This document shows, piece after piece, positions 33,754 to 41,819 of a stretch of 64,000 bases of DNA. The notes under the pieces were generated by a model, which did not search any database, was not told where the DNA came from, and was given only the letters and a program-made list of their open reading frames with translations. The DNA comes from Lutispora saccharofermentans (GTDB taxonomy: Bacteria > Bacillota > Clostridia > Lutisporales > Lutisporaceae): assembly GCF_024363565.1 (NCBI RefSeq), contig NZ_JAJEKE010000002.1, positions 186,001 to 250,000 on the forward strand, read 5' to 3'. Both the position numbers and the translations under genes were made by a program. Numbering within the stretch: the stretch's first letter is position 1; each line of letters starts with the position of its first letter.

Positions 33754-34380
33754 TTGGATAAAAGTATCAATATTACAGGTCCAAGGTATCAACATATTGC
33801 GTTGGACATAGCATCAAAAATTGCCAGCGGACACTATAAAGTGGGTGATAAAATATATACACGCTCGGTTCTGTCAAGCCAATATAATGTTTCTTCGGAG
33901 ACTGCCAGACGTGCAATAAGCATCCTATCGGATGTAGGAATTGTTGAGGTTTGGAGAGGCAGCGGCGTTTTGATAAAATCATACGAAAAAGCAATCGATT
34001 TTGTAAAGGAATATACAGCCATACAATCTGTAAATGACTTAAAAAATGAAATTCTAGATTGTCTTGAGCGTCAGGACAAAGAAAACGATTATCTAAAAAA
34101 AATGCTTGATAAGCTCATTGACAAAACCCACAGTCTAAAAGCTATCAATCCTTTTATTCCGTATGAAATAACAGTTGATGCAAATTGCAAATATTTAGGT
34201 GAGACTATTAGTGGTATTAATTTTTGGCATCATACCGCAGCAACTATTGTAGCAATAAGGCATGATGATGAGTTAATGATGTCTCCCGGTCCCTATGCGG
34301 TTATTACACAAGGAGATGTACTATACTTTGTAGGAGATGATAATTGTCCTGAAAGAGTGAAAAATTATTTATATTTGTAA
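33754..34380 (+). CDS. BusR-like GntR regulator with RCK_C (TrkA-C) domain
   Basis: The 208-residue protein has a GntR winged helix (YQHIALDIASKIASGHYKVGDKIYTRSVLSSQYNVSSETARRAISILSDVGIVEVWRGSG, residues 10-68), a coiled-coil linker (NEILDCLERQDKENDYLKKM) and a C-terminal RCK_C domain (GETISGINFWHHTAATIVAIRHDDELMMSPGPYAVITQGDVLYFVG). BusR of lactic acid bacteria has this architecture, binds c-di-AMP and represses a glycine-betaine importer; such an importer is encoded directly downstream. The start is TTG at 33754 after AAGGAGTGAGA. Confidence 0.85.
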   Translation: MDKSINITGPRYQHIALDIASKIASGHYKVGDKIYTRSVLSSQYNVSSETARRAISILSDVGIVEVWRGSGVLIKSYEKAIDFVKEYTAIQSVNDLKNEILDCLERQDKENDYLKKMLDKLIDKTHSLKAINPFIPYEITVDANCKYLGETISGINFWHHTAATIVAIRHDDELMMSPGPYAVITQGDVLYFVGDDNCPERVKNYLYL

Positions 34381-34405
34381 TTTATGGCTTTGAAAAATAT
34401 TTATC

Positions 34406-34452
34406 AAGCAGGTGGAAATCATATAAATACATGATTTTATGCCTGCTTTTTG
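34406..34452 (+). terminator. Terminator after the busR-like gene
   Basis: AAGCAGG (34406-34412) and CCTGCTT (34442-34448) pair around an inner AATCAT/ATGATT helix, followed by TT. It separates the regulator from the transporter operon. Confidence 0.75.
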
Positions 34453-34463
34453 ATTTCCTCAAT

Positions 34464-34501
34464 TTGACCAAAGTGACAACTTTGTGATATTATAAAGTTG
34501 T
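34464..34501. promoter_or_regulatory. Promoter and operator of the betaine transporter operon
   Basis: TTGACC (34464-34469) and TATTAT (34488-34493) have an 18-base spacer. Over the -10 lies an inverted repeat, ACAACTTT (34476-34483) and AAAGTTGT (34494-34501) with a 10-base centre, plus an overlapping CAAAGT-GACA-ACTTTG. An operator for the BusR-like regulator is the natural reading. Confidence 0.65.
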
Positions 34502-34532
34502 TTGTTAATTTTTATGAAGGAGGAGTTAATAG

Positions 34533-35531
34533 ATGAAAAGAAAAGCAGCATTTATTTTAATGCTTATATTTAGCATTACTGCAGTATTTGGAGGCTGCAG
34601 CGGCAAGGAGGTTGAAAAGATAACCATAACAGCAACAAACAACGGTTGGGACAGTCAGATGCTGCATAATGAGATAGCAAAGCTGATTGTTGAAAACGCG
34701 TATGACGACTACGATTTTGAAGTTTCCACAGGCTCATCTACTATGAACTGGCAGGCAATGATCACCGGTGATGTGGACCTGGACATCGAGAGCTGGACAG
34801 ACAATGTGGCAACCTATCCGGATGATGTGGCAAAAGGCGATATTGTTGATGTGGGTGTATTGGTTCCTGATAGTGCTCAGGGCTTATATGTTCCCCGTTA
34901 TGTAATTGAAGGAGATGAAAAGCGCGGAATAAAAGCTGTTGCTCCGGATTTGAAAACAGTTGAAGATCTGAAAAAATATGCAAAGCTTTTTCCGGATGAT
35001 GAGAATCCAAACAAAGGAAGGATCTATGGTTCAATTCCCGGATGGATGGCAGATGAAATACTATATAAAAAGTATGAAGCCTATGGCCTTGATGAGATGT
35101 ACAACTATACACGACTTGGCAGTGAAGCAACTCTATTTGCATCACTTGCATCTGCATATAACCTGGGAGAACCTTGGGTAGGTTATTGCTATGAGCCTAC
35201 ATGGATCAGCGGAAAGCTGGACTTAGTGCTTCTTGAGGACGCACCCTATGATCCTGAGCTTTACTTGGAGGGTAAATGCGGCTTCCCCAAACAGGAGCTT
35301 AAGATTGTGAGCAGCAGTAAATTTGCAGAAAAAGCTCCTGATTTACTGGAATTTTTCCAGAAGTACAAAACAGGCAGTCAGCTTATAAGCAGCGCTTTGG
35401 CACATTTGGATGAGACGGGGAAAACTCATGAGGAGACAGCTAAATGGTTTCTTAAGGAGCATGATTACTTGTTGGATGAATGGCTGCCCGCTGAGAGAGC
35501 TCAGAAAGTAAGGGATGCTCTGAATTCATAA
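34533..35531 (+). CDS. Glycine betaine/proline ABC transporter substrate-binding lipoprotein
   Basis: The 332-residue protein has a lipoprotein signal (lipobox FGGC at residues 19-22), then an OpuAC-type binding domain beginning ITITATNNGWDSQML. Aromatic residues of the kind that cage quaternary amines are present (NGW, TMNW, ESWTDN, GYCYEPTW, DEWLP). It is the first gene of a three-gene transporter controlled by the BusR-like regulator. The exact substrate within the betaine/choline/proline group is uncertain. Confidence 0.88.
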   Translation: MKRKAAFILMLIFSITAVFGGCSGKEVEKITITATNNGWDSQMLHNEIAKLIVENAYDDYDFEVSTGSSTMNWQAMITGDVDLDIESWTDNVATYPDDVAKGDIVDVGVLVPDSAQGLYVPRYVIEGDEKRGIKAVAPDLKTVEDLKKYAKLFPDDENPNKGRIYGSIPGWMADEILYKKYEAYGLDEMYNYTRLGSEATLFASLASAYNLGEPWVGYCYEPTWISGKLDLVLLEDAPYDPELYLEGKCGFPKQELKIVSSSKFAEKAPDLLEFFQKYKTGSQLISSALAHLDETGKTHEETAKWFLKEHDYLLDEWLPAERAQKVRDALNS

Positions 35532-35556
35532 AGACATTTAGAAGGGGGACAAGCAT

Positions 35557-36420
35557 TTGAACGAATATCTAATAAAATTTCCCGAGATATGGCAGTTTAA
35601 CGTTGGCGATAGCATTGATATATGGATTAAATCCTTCAGCCGAGAGCATAGAGCGGTTTTTACCGCGATAAAATCTGCTGTAATAGGTTCGATTAAAGGG
35701 ATAAATTGGTTACTGACCATCATACCGTGGTGGATGCTGATTTTAATCATTATGATACTTGGCTGGAAAATAAGCGGGAAGAAGCGTATAGGTGTGCTTT
35801 ACGGAGCGATGTTGTTTTTCGTAGGCACTTGCGGACTTTGGGATCATATGCTGGAAACCCTCAGCATTGTTATAGCTTCTGTCATTCTTTCCTTAGTGCT
35901 GGGATTTCCTCTGGGCATCTTAATTGCGATGAATAAAAGGGCAGAAGGAATCATACGCCCCATTTTGGATTTAATGCAGACTATGCCGACTTTTGTTTAT
36001 CTTGTGCCTGCTGTTATCTTGTTCAGTACAGGAAAGACTCCTGCGTTGATGGCAACCACCATCTATTCAATCGTACCTATGATTCGCATGACTAGCCATG
36101 GAATTACTCACGTCGATAAAGAAGTGGTCGAGGCAGCCCAGGCTTTTGGCTCAACTGCTATGCAGGTCTTGATTAAGGTACAGATACCTCAAGCAATGTC
36201 AACTATAATGACCGGTTTAAATCAAACAATTATGATGGCTATGTCAATGGTGGTGACCTGTGCATTAATCGGCGCAAACGGACTCGGTATGGAAATACTC
36301 TTAGCCACAAACCGTACAGAGATGGGTAAGGCTTTGATGCCTGGCATTTGTATTGTTATTGTGGCTATTATACTTGACCGCCTCACTCAAGGACTTGTCA
36401 AGAACAAGGAGGTGCAATAG
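35557..36420 (+). CDS. Glycine betaine ABC transporter permease
   Basis: The 287-residue permease shows six or seven membrane segments and the EAA-type loop of the OpuAB/ProW family (EVVEAAQAFGSTAMQVLIKVQIPQAMSTIMTGLNQTIMMAMSMVV). LMQTMPTFVYLVPAVILF is another family block. Start TTG at 35557 behind AGAAGGGGGAC. It lies between the binding protein and the ATPase. Confidence 0.93.
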   Translation: MNEYLIKFPEIWQFNVGDSIDIWIKSFSREHRAVFTAIKSAVIGSIKGINWLLTIIPWWMLILIIMILGWKISGKKRIGVLYGAMLFFVGTCGLWDHMLETLSIVIASVILSLVLGFPLGILIAMNKRAEGIIRPILDLMQTMPTFVYLVPAVILFSTGKTPALMATTIYSIVPMIRMTSHGITHVDKEVVEAAQAFGSTAMQVLIKVQIPQAMSTIMTGLNQTIMMAMSMVVTCALIGANGLGMEILLATNRTEMGKALMPGICIVIVAIILDRLTQGLVKNKEVQ

Positions 36421-36422
36421 AA

Positions 36423-37598
36423 GTGGATAATCACATTATAATGAGGGCCCAAAACGTATCAAAGCTATATGGAATAAATAAAGCTGAAGCCATAAAGCTT
36501 ATAAAGGAAGGTACAGACAAGGAAACGGTGCATAGAAAAACCGGAGTTACTGTTGCTCTTTGGGATGTATCCTTTGAGGTAAAAAAAGGGGAAGTTTTTG
36601 TCATAATAGGACTGTCAGGCTCAGGAAAGTCCACAATTGTACGCTGCTTGAACAGGCTGAACAAGCCCAGCTCAGGAGAAATATTTTACGAAGACAGTGA
36701 AATTGATAAATTCAGCAAAAAGGAGCTTCTAGACTATCGACGCAATAAGATTTCAATGGTATTTCAAAATTTTGGTCTCATGAGTCACAGAACAGTCCTT
36801 GAAAATGTGGCCTATGGTCTTGAAGTAAAGAACATACCAAAGGAGGATCGTAAGAAGAAGGCAACGGAGATGATTTCCATGGTTGGATTGGAAGGCTGGG
36901 AAAATCAACATATTAACAGTCTTTCTGGAGGCATGAAGCAGAGAGTGGGGCTTGCCAGAGCCCTTGCAAATGATCCCGAGGTGCTATTGATGGATGAGCC
37001 GTTTTCAGCGCTGGACCCATTGGTGAGACGTGATATGCAGTTCGAACTTCTTTCAATCCAAAGAAAGCTTCAGAAAACAGTAATATTTATTACCCATGAT
37101 ATAAATGAAGCTTTCAAATTAGGAGATACTGTTGCTATAATGCGTGACGGCAGAATTATTCAGATAGACACACCGCAGAATATGTCTGCTAAACCGGCGG
37201 ATGATTATGTTTCTAAATTTATCGGCAGCGCAGATAAAGCAAAGGTGCTGAGCGTCAAGAATGTCATGATTACACCCACATGCCTGGTGAGGCCCAAGGA
37301 TGCTCCCATCCAAGCCATAAGAGAGATGAGAGCCAATAGTGTATCTACGGCATATGTGGTAGACGATGAAATGAAATTCATAGGCGTTATAACTATCAAT
37401 GATGCGGTTCGTGCAAATAAAGAGGGATTGGCTTTATCCTCCATGATAACCAGCGATGTATATACTGTAAATGAAGAAAAGCTTATCGAAGATGTATTGC
37501 ATTTGGCCGCCAAATCTAAATATCCCATAGCAGTGCTTGATGAGGAACAAAAACTAAAGGGAATTATCAGCAAGGCAGCGGTATTGTCTTCGCTATAA
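36423..37598 (+). CDS. Glycine betaine ABC transporter ATP-binding protein with CBS domains
   Basis: The 391-residue ATPase has Walker A (IIGLSGSGKSTIVRCLNRLN), signature (LSGGMKQRVGLARAL), Walker B (VLLMDEPFSALDP) and the OpuAA-typical N-terminus (VSKLYGINKAEAIKLIKEGTDKETVHRKTGVTVAL). Two C-terminal CBS repeats follow (about 270-391), which in OpuA sense ionic strength or c-di-AMP. It starts with GTG after AAGGAGGTGC, two bases after the permease. Confidence 0.94.
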   Translation: MDNHIIMRAQNVSKLYGINKAEAIKLIKEGTDKETVHRKTGVTVALWDVSFEVKKGEVFVIIGLSGSGKSTIVRCLNRLNKPSSGEIFYEDSEIDKFSKKELLDYRRNKISMVFQNFGLMSHRTVLENVAYGLEVKNIPKEDRKKKATEMISMVGLEGWENQHINSLSGGMKQRVGLARALANDPEVLLMDEPFSALDPLVRRDMQFELLSIQRKLQKTVIFITHDINEAFKLGDTVAIMRDGRIIQIDTPQNMSAKPADDYVSKFIGSADKAKVLSVKNVMITPTCLVRPKDAPIQAIREMRANSVSTAYVVDDEMKFIGVITINDAVRANKEGLALSSMITSDVYTVNEEKLIEDVLHLAAKSKYPIAVLDEEQKLKGIISKAAVLSSL

Positions 37599-37647
37599 GG
37601 CATTAAAAGGTTTTATATGAAGCAAACGCATATGTTAACTAAATAGG

Positions 37648-37687
37648 AAAACAGGTTCAGAAGGATATTCTTTTGGGCCTGTTTTTT
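37648..37687 (+). terminator. Terminator of the betaine transporter operon
   Basis: AAAACAGG (37648-37655) pairs with CCTGTTTT (37678-37685) with an imperfect inner stem, then TT. The remaining gap up to 37935 has no gene or clear structure that I can support. Confidence 0.8.
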
Positions 37688-37935
37688 TATAATGCATAGG
37701 AAAGTATAAATTTCCTTTGTTCTATATAGCGGTAATTCAGCAAGTATGGATGAAGTCTCGTTCAATTTTATTGCATTGTAATAAGGATTTGCCTAATGTA
37801 AAATATGTTTAGAACAAAAACATAGCGCATGAATCAATTATTAAAAATCTCTACCGCTCATAGACGCATTGTGAGGAAAATGTTAAAATTAACCTGAGGG
37901 AAATAATGTATATTATAATAGAAAGGAACATCTTG

Positions 37936-38748
37936 ATGGAAAAGAGATTGCTTACTCCAAAAGAGATTGCTCAGGCTACTATTGATGCCGGTGCCGGAAA
38001 AGCGAAGCTTTCGGTGATTCATATGATTATTTTGGGTATTTTCGCAGGCGCCTTTATAGGCTTTGGCGCTCAAGGAGCGATTATTATCGGGCAGACTTAT
38101 GCAACCATTGATCTGGGCATGTCTAAATTTATTTTTGCCGCAGCCTTCCCGGTCGGATTGATGCTTGTTGTTATTTGCGGCGGAGAGCTTTTCACCGGGA
38201 ATAATTTGATGGTATTGGGCTGCTTGAATTGCAATTATAAAGTCAGGGACCTTCTTAGAAATTGGGTAATAGTTTATTCCTCAAATTTTGCAGGCTCCGT
38301 CATATTGGCCTTACTGGTGGCTAACAGCGATCTCATGACGGGAGCAGCGGCAGAAAAGGCAATCGCAATAGCAAATGCCAAGGTTGCCATATCCTTTGGA
38401 GCTGCTGTTATAAGAGGCATTTTGTGCAATATCCTTGTTGTGCTGGCTGTCTGGATGGCCACAGGCTCGAGAGATATCATAAGCAAAATATTTTCCTGCT
38501 GGTTTCCCATAATGCTTTTTGTGCTCTGCGGTTATGAGCATAGCGTAGCAAATATGTATTTTGCCCCTCTGGGGATGTTTATAGGTGCGCCGATTACCTG
38601 GGGCCAGATCTGGATGAAAAACTTGATCCCCGTAACCATCGGAAACATTATCGGCGGCGCTGTAATAGTTCCCTTATCCTATTATAACGTGTATATAAGG
38701 ACAGCAAAGGTATCATCCGATGCTGAAGACGGCGCAGAAAAGGTATAA
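37936..38748 (+). CDS. Formate/nitrite transporter family channel (FocA/NirC/FNT)
   Basis: The 270-residue pentameric-channel protein has six membrane segments and FNT signatures: PKEIAQATIDAGAGKAKLS at the start, GIFAGAFIGFGAQG, CGGELFTGNNLM with the omega-loop region, and NIGG-like IGNIIGGAVIVPLSYYNVYI near the end, with the central conserved His in CGYEHSVANMYF. It stands directly before the tungstate transporter leader, so formate is the likely substrate, but nitrite or hydrosulphide cannot be excluded. ATG at 37936 follows GAAAGGAAC. Confidence 0.92.
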   Translation: MEKRLLTPKEIAQATIDAGAGKAKLSVIHMIILGIFAGAFIGFGAQGAIIIGQTYATIDLGMSKFIFAAAFPVGLMLVVICGGELFTGNNLMVLGCLNCNYKVRDLLRNWVIVYSSNFAGSVILALLVANSDLMTGAAAEKAIAIANAKVAISFGAAVIRGILCNILVVLAVWMATGSRDIISKIFSCWFPIMLFVLCGYEHSVANMYFAPLGMFIGAPITWGQIWMKNLIPVTIGNIIGGAVIVPLSYYNVYIRTAKVSSDAEDGAEKV

Positions 38749-38753
38749 AAGCT

Positions 38754-38782
38754 TTGAAAAAAATATCAATATATGGTATCTT
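38754..38782 (+). promoter_or_regulatory. Possible promoter of the tungstate transporter leader
   Basis: TTGAAA (38754-38759) and TATCTT (38777-38782) have a 17-base spacer and start six bases after the FNT gene. The -10 is weak, but the spacing places the start just before the leader RNA. Confidence 0.5.
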
Positions 38783-38793
38783 AAATATAGTGA

Positions 38794-38894
38794 GATTTTC
38801 CGAGTTTAATTTTCTAAAGGACAAGCCCATGGAAATTAAACCAAAGGGCTCCGGCAGAAATGCTGAAGCCTCCCGTATTTGGAAAGGAAAAATC
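38794..38894 (+). promoter_or_regulatory. Moco/Tuco-type riboswitch before the tungstate transporter
   Basis: GATTTTCC (38794-38801) pairs with GGAAAAATC (38886-38894) to close the element. Inside are TTTAATTT/AAATTAAA and AGCCC/GGGCT helices and the conserved AAATGCTGAAGCCTCCCGTA then TTTGGAAAGG stretch shared with the hydrogenase leader at 31125. Genomic context (tungstate uptake) and the terminator at 38917 fit a riboswitch that turns uptake off when cofactor is plentiful. I cannot separate Moco from the tungsten variant by eye. Confidence 0.72.
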
Positions 38895-38916
38895 AGATTC
38901 TATTATATTAGAATTA

Positions 38917-38946
38917 AAAGAGCAATCCTTTCGGGTTGCTCTTTTT
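38917..38946 (+). terminator. Riboswitch-linked terminator before tupB
   Basis: AAAGAGCAA (38917-38925) pairs with TTGCTCTTT (38936-38944), extended by TCC/GGG around a TTTC loop, followed by TT. It is the expected expression platform. Confidence 0.92.
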
Positions 38947-39017
38947 GAGTCTATGCCAAACATGGTTATATGCAATAATCTTTATTTTTTTATTAAAACA
39001 GGCGAAAGGTGATTTTC

Positions 39018-39713
39018 ATGGCATATTTTGCAGAAGCATTTACTAAAGCTCTTAACCTTCTTTTTTCCTTCGATAAAGAACTTTACGGTATAATTTCTCT
39101 GACGCTCAGAATATCTGCAGTATCCCTGATAATAAGCAGCATCATAGGCATTCCCACTGCTGCAATACTGTATATGAAGAAGTTTCCCGGGCGAGGGATC
39201 ATACTCAATATAATAAGTACCTTTATGGGCCTTCCTCCTGTGGTGGTAGGCTTGTTTGTGTATATCATGCTTTCCAATCAGATGGGGCTGTTCGGCGATC
39301 TGAGATTGCTGTTTACACCGGCTGCAATGATAATAGCACAGATAATATTAGCACTGCCTATCGTTACGGGGCTTACCCATACCGCTCTTATGTCTCTTGA
39401 TGGCCTGGTAATAAAAACTTCGATTACAATGGGTGCATCTCCCTCTCAGCTTTTTGCTACCATCCTGAGAGAAGCCAGATATGGCATCGGCACAGCGGTT
39501 ATAACTGCCTTTGGAAGGCTCATGGCTGAGGTCGGTGCAGTTATGATGGTCGGTGGAAACGTCAGATATCAGACTAGAGTGATGACCACTGCTATAGCAT
39601 TGCAAAAAGGCATGGGAGAATTTCAGACAGCCCTTGCATTAGGAATTATACTCTTGCTTCTTTCTTTTATCATAAATTTCTTCCTTCAGTTTCTTAAAGG
39701 AAGGAGGGTTTAA
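39018..39713 (+). CDS. tupB: Tungstate ABC transporter permease TupB
   Basis: The 231-residue permease has five or six membrane segments and the TupB pattern (GIISLTLRISAVSLIISSIIGIP, FMGLPPVVVGLFVYIMLS, and the EAA loop ITMGASPSQLFATILREARYGIGTAVITAFGRLMAEVGAVMMVGGN). It is the first gene after the Moco/Tuco-like leader. ATG at 39018 follows AAAGGTGA. Confidence 0.93.
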   Translation: MAYFAEAFTKALNLLFSFDKELYGIISLTLRISAVSLIISSIIGIPTAAILYMKKFPGRGIILNIISTFMGLPPVVVGLFVYIMLSNQMGLFGDLRLLFTPAAMIIAQIILALPIVTGLTHTALMSLDGLVIKTSITMGASPSQLFATILREARYGIGTAVITAFGRLMAEVGAVMMVGGNVRYQTRVMTTAIALQKGMGEFQTALALGIILLLLSFIINFFLQFLKGRRV

Positions 39714-39714
39714 C

Positions 39715-40449
39715 TTGGCAGACTACATATTTAAAACAGAGGGCTTAAAAAAAGAATACTCGGGCAAAACTGTATTAGATATTGAAGAGATGGAAATACA
39801 AAAGGGAAAGATTACTGCCGTCATAGGTCCAAGCGGGGCAGGCAAGAGCACTCTTTTACACCTGCTCAATGTAATAGAAGCTCCTTCCTCAGGCAGCATA
39901 TGGTTTGAGGATTCTATGATAGGGCATAAAGCTTTGACATTGGACATAAGGCGAAGCATGGTCATGGTATTTCAGAAGCCTTTGGTGTTCACCGCCACGG
40001 TATATGAAAATCTGGCCTATGGCTTAAAGCTTAGAAAAATGAAAAAAGAAGAGATCAGTCAGAAAGTTGAAGAAGTGTTGGAGATAACCGGGCTGAAGGA
40101 TAAGAGGAATCAAAATGCCGCCACTTTATCAGGGGGAGAGGCTCAAAGAGTGGCAATCGGCAGAGCTATGGTAGTAAGACCTAAGGCGCTTCTTTTGGAC
40201 GAGCCTACAGCCAATCTGGACCCTGCAAATATATCCATTATTGAAGACCTGATCAAGTTTGGCAAAGCTAATTATGGCCTTTCTGTCATCATAGTTACTC
40301 ATAACATGTTTCAGGCGAAGAGGCTCTCAGACAATACGATTTTTATGCTAAACGGCAAGATCATAGATTATGATACTACGGAGAGTTTGTTTAATTGCCC
40401 CAAAAATGAAATCACCGGGGCTTTTATAGATGGTAAAATGATTTATTAA
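39715..40449 (+). CDS. tupC: Tungstate ABC transporter ATP-binding protein TupC
   Basis: The 244-residue ATPase has Walker A (VIGPSGAGKSTLLHLLN), Q-loop VFQKP, signature (LSGGEAQRVAIGRAM) and Walker B (ALLLDEPTANLDP). It starts with TTG behind GGAAGGAGGG, directly after tupB. It energises the importer. Confidence 0.93.
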   Translation: MADYIFKTEGLKKEYSGKTVLDIEEMEIQKGKITAVIGPSGAGKSTLLHLLNVIEAPSSGSIWFEDSMIGHKALTLDIRRSMVMVFQKPLVFTATVYENLAYGLKLRKMKKEEISQKVEEVLEITGLKDKRNQNAATLSGGEAQRVAIGRAMVVRPKALLLDEPTANLDPANISIIEDLIKFGKANYGLSVIIVTHNMFQAKRLSDNTIFMLNGKIIDYDTTESLFNCPKNEITGAFIDGKMIY

Positions 40450-40462
40450 AGGAGAGGGAAAA

Positions 40463-41587
40463 ATGAGAAGGAATTCAAAAATTTTCGCAACCATTATGGT
40501 TTTCGTCTTTGCTTTCAGCATAATGCTTGGAACAGCAACTGCTGCGTATGCGGACAATGCTCCTCTCGTAGGAGGACTGGCCAGGACTACAGTCAATGCA
40601 TATTTCAGAAAAGGACCCGGGGTTGATCAGGATATTTTAGATGTAATTAAAAAAGGAACTGAAGTAGTTGTTTTAGGCAAGGCGGGCAATTGGTACAAAA
40701 TTAGCCATCCTGACAAAAGGGTGGGCTATGTCACCGGCAAATATCTGGAAGGTCTTGATAAAAAATTAGATGAGGTAATGGAAGAAAAAATAAAGCTGGA
40801 GGAACGGATCAAATCGTTAGAGACCAAAATCGACCTGTCCAAGCTGGAGAAGAATATAGTATTGGCAACTACAACCAGCACTCAGGACACAGGCCTTTTG
40901 GACACATTGGTGCCTGCCTTCAGTAAAAAATATGGTGTCAATGTGAAGGTCATAGCAGTGGGCACCGGTGAAGCTATAGAGATGGGAAAAAGAGGAGATG
41001 CGGATGTGATCCTGGTTCATTCCAGAAAATCAGAAGATGCCTTCGTAGCAGAGGGCTTTGGAGTGAACAGAAGAGATGTAATGTACAATTTCTTCCTGCT
41101 GGTCGGACCCAAGGATGATCCGGCCAAGGTATCTGAAGCAAAGGATGCGGTTTCAGCCATGAAAGCGATTGCTGACAATGGATCGACCTTTATATCCAGA
41201 GGTGATGAATCGGGAACCCATAAGAAGGAGAAGGATTTATGGAAGCTGGCCAATATTGAACCACAAGCCCAGAAGTGGTACATGGAGGTTGGGCAAGGAA
41301 TGGGAGCAACTTTGACCATGGCAAATGAGCAGGGAGCTTATACATTGGTCGACAGCGGTACCTGGTATGCTTATCAGGACAAGGTGAACATGAAGATAGT
41401 GCTGGAAGGGGATAAAGCATTGTTCAATCCCTACGGAGTGATTGCAATAAATCCTGCTAAATATCCGAACATAGGCTATAACTCAGCCATGGCTTTTGTT
41501 GAATTTATAACCTCCCAGGAGGGACAGACCATCATAAAAGAGTACAAAAAGAATGGTTATCAGCTCTTTGTACCCGATGCGAAATAG
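40463..41587 (+). CDS. tupA: Tungstate-binding protein TupA with N-terminal SH3-like domain
   Basis: The 374-residue protein has a cleavable signal (IFATIMVFVFAFSIMLG with TAAYA before the cut) and no lipobox. Residues 40-95 form a bacterial SH3 domain (TTVNAYFRKGPGVDQDILDV and WYKISHPDKRVGYVTGKYL), 95-128 a coiled coil, and from 130 the TupA domain starts with LATTTSTQDTG, whose TTTSTQDTG is the tungstate-site signature. Also seen are GDADVILVHSRK and the SRGDESGTHKKEKDLW ligand loop. The SH3 part may fix it to the cell wall in place of a lipid anchor. It is followed by a terminator at 41648. Confidence 0.92.
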   Translation: MRRNSKIFATIMVFVFAFSIMLGTATAAYADNAPLVGGLARTTVNAYFRKGPGVDQDILDVIKKGTEVVVLGKAGNWYKISHPDKRVGYVTGKYLEGLDKKLDEVMEEKIKLEERIKSLETKIDLSKLEKNIVLATTTSTQDTGLLDTLVPAFSKKYGVNVKVIAVGTGEAIEMGKRGDADVILVHSRKSEDAFVAEGFGVNRRDVMYNFFLLVGPKDDPAKVSEAKDAVSAMKAIADNGSTFISRGDESGTHKKEKDLWKLANIEPQAQKWYMEVGQGMGATLTMANEQGAYTLVDSGTWYAYQDKVNMKIVLEGDKALFNPYGVIAINPAKYPNIGYNSAMAFVEFITSQEGQTIIKEYKKNGYQLFVPDAK

Positions 41588-41808
41588 GGGGAATGGAAAC
41601 CACTGAAAGACACGGAAGATGTTGGTATAGGCAATGCGTTAGATCATATGCGAAGCATAAAAAATGCTTCGCATTTTCTATCACTGACTATGGAATTATA
41701 TGCAGACATGTGCTATTTTAAACTAAGGATGTGAATACATAGGAAACTATGACCCTGTAGGAATACCCAAAATCCTGAGTTCTGAGCTCTGAAACCTGAA
41801 TTCTGTTT
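41586..41808. repeat. Repeat modules A, C and D between tupA and moeA
   Basis: Module A (minus) is at 41590-41613 (GGAAACCACTGAAAGACACG), module C reversed at 41752-41770 and D at 41771-41808 (CCTGAGTTCTGAGCTCTGAA). Module D ends at the moeA ribosome site. The terminator at 41648-41678 sits within the block. Confidence 0.75.
41648..41678 (+). terminator. Terminator after tupBCA
   Basis: ATGCGAAGCAT (41648-41658) pairs perfectly with ATGCTTCGCAT (41664-41674) around an A5 loop, followed by TTTC. Confidence 0.8.
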
Positions 41809-41819
41809 AAGGAGGCGAA

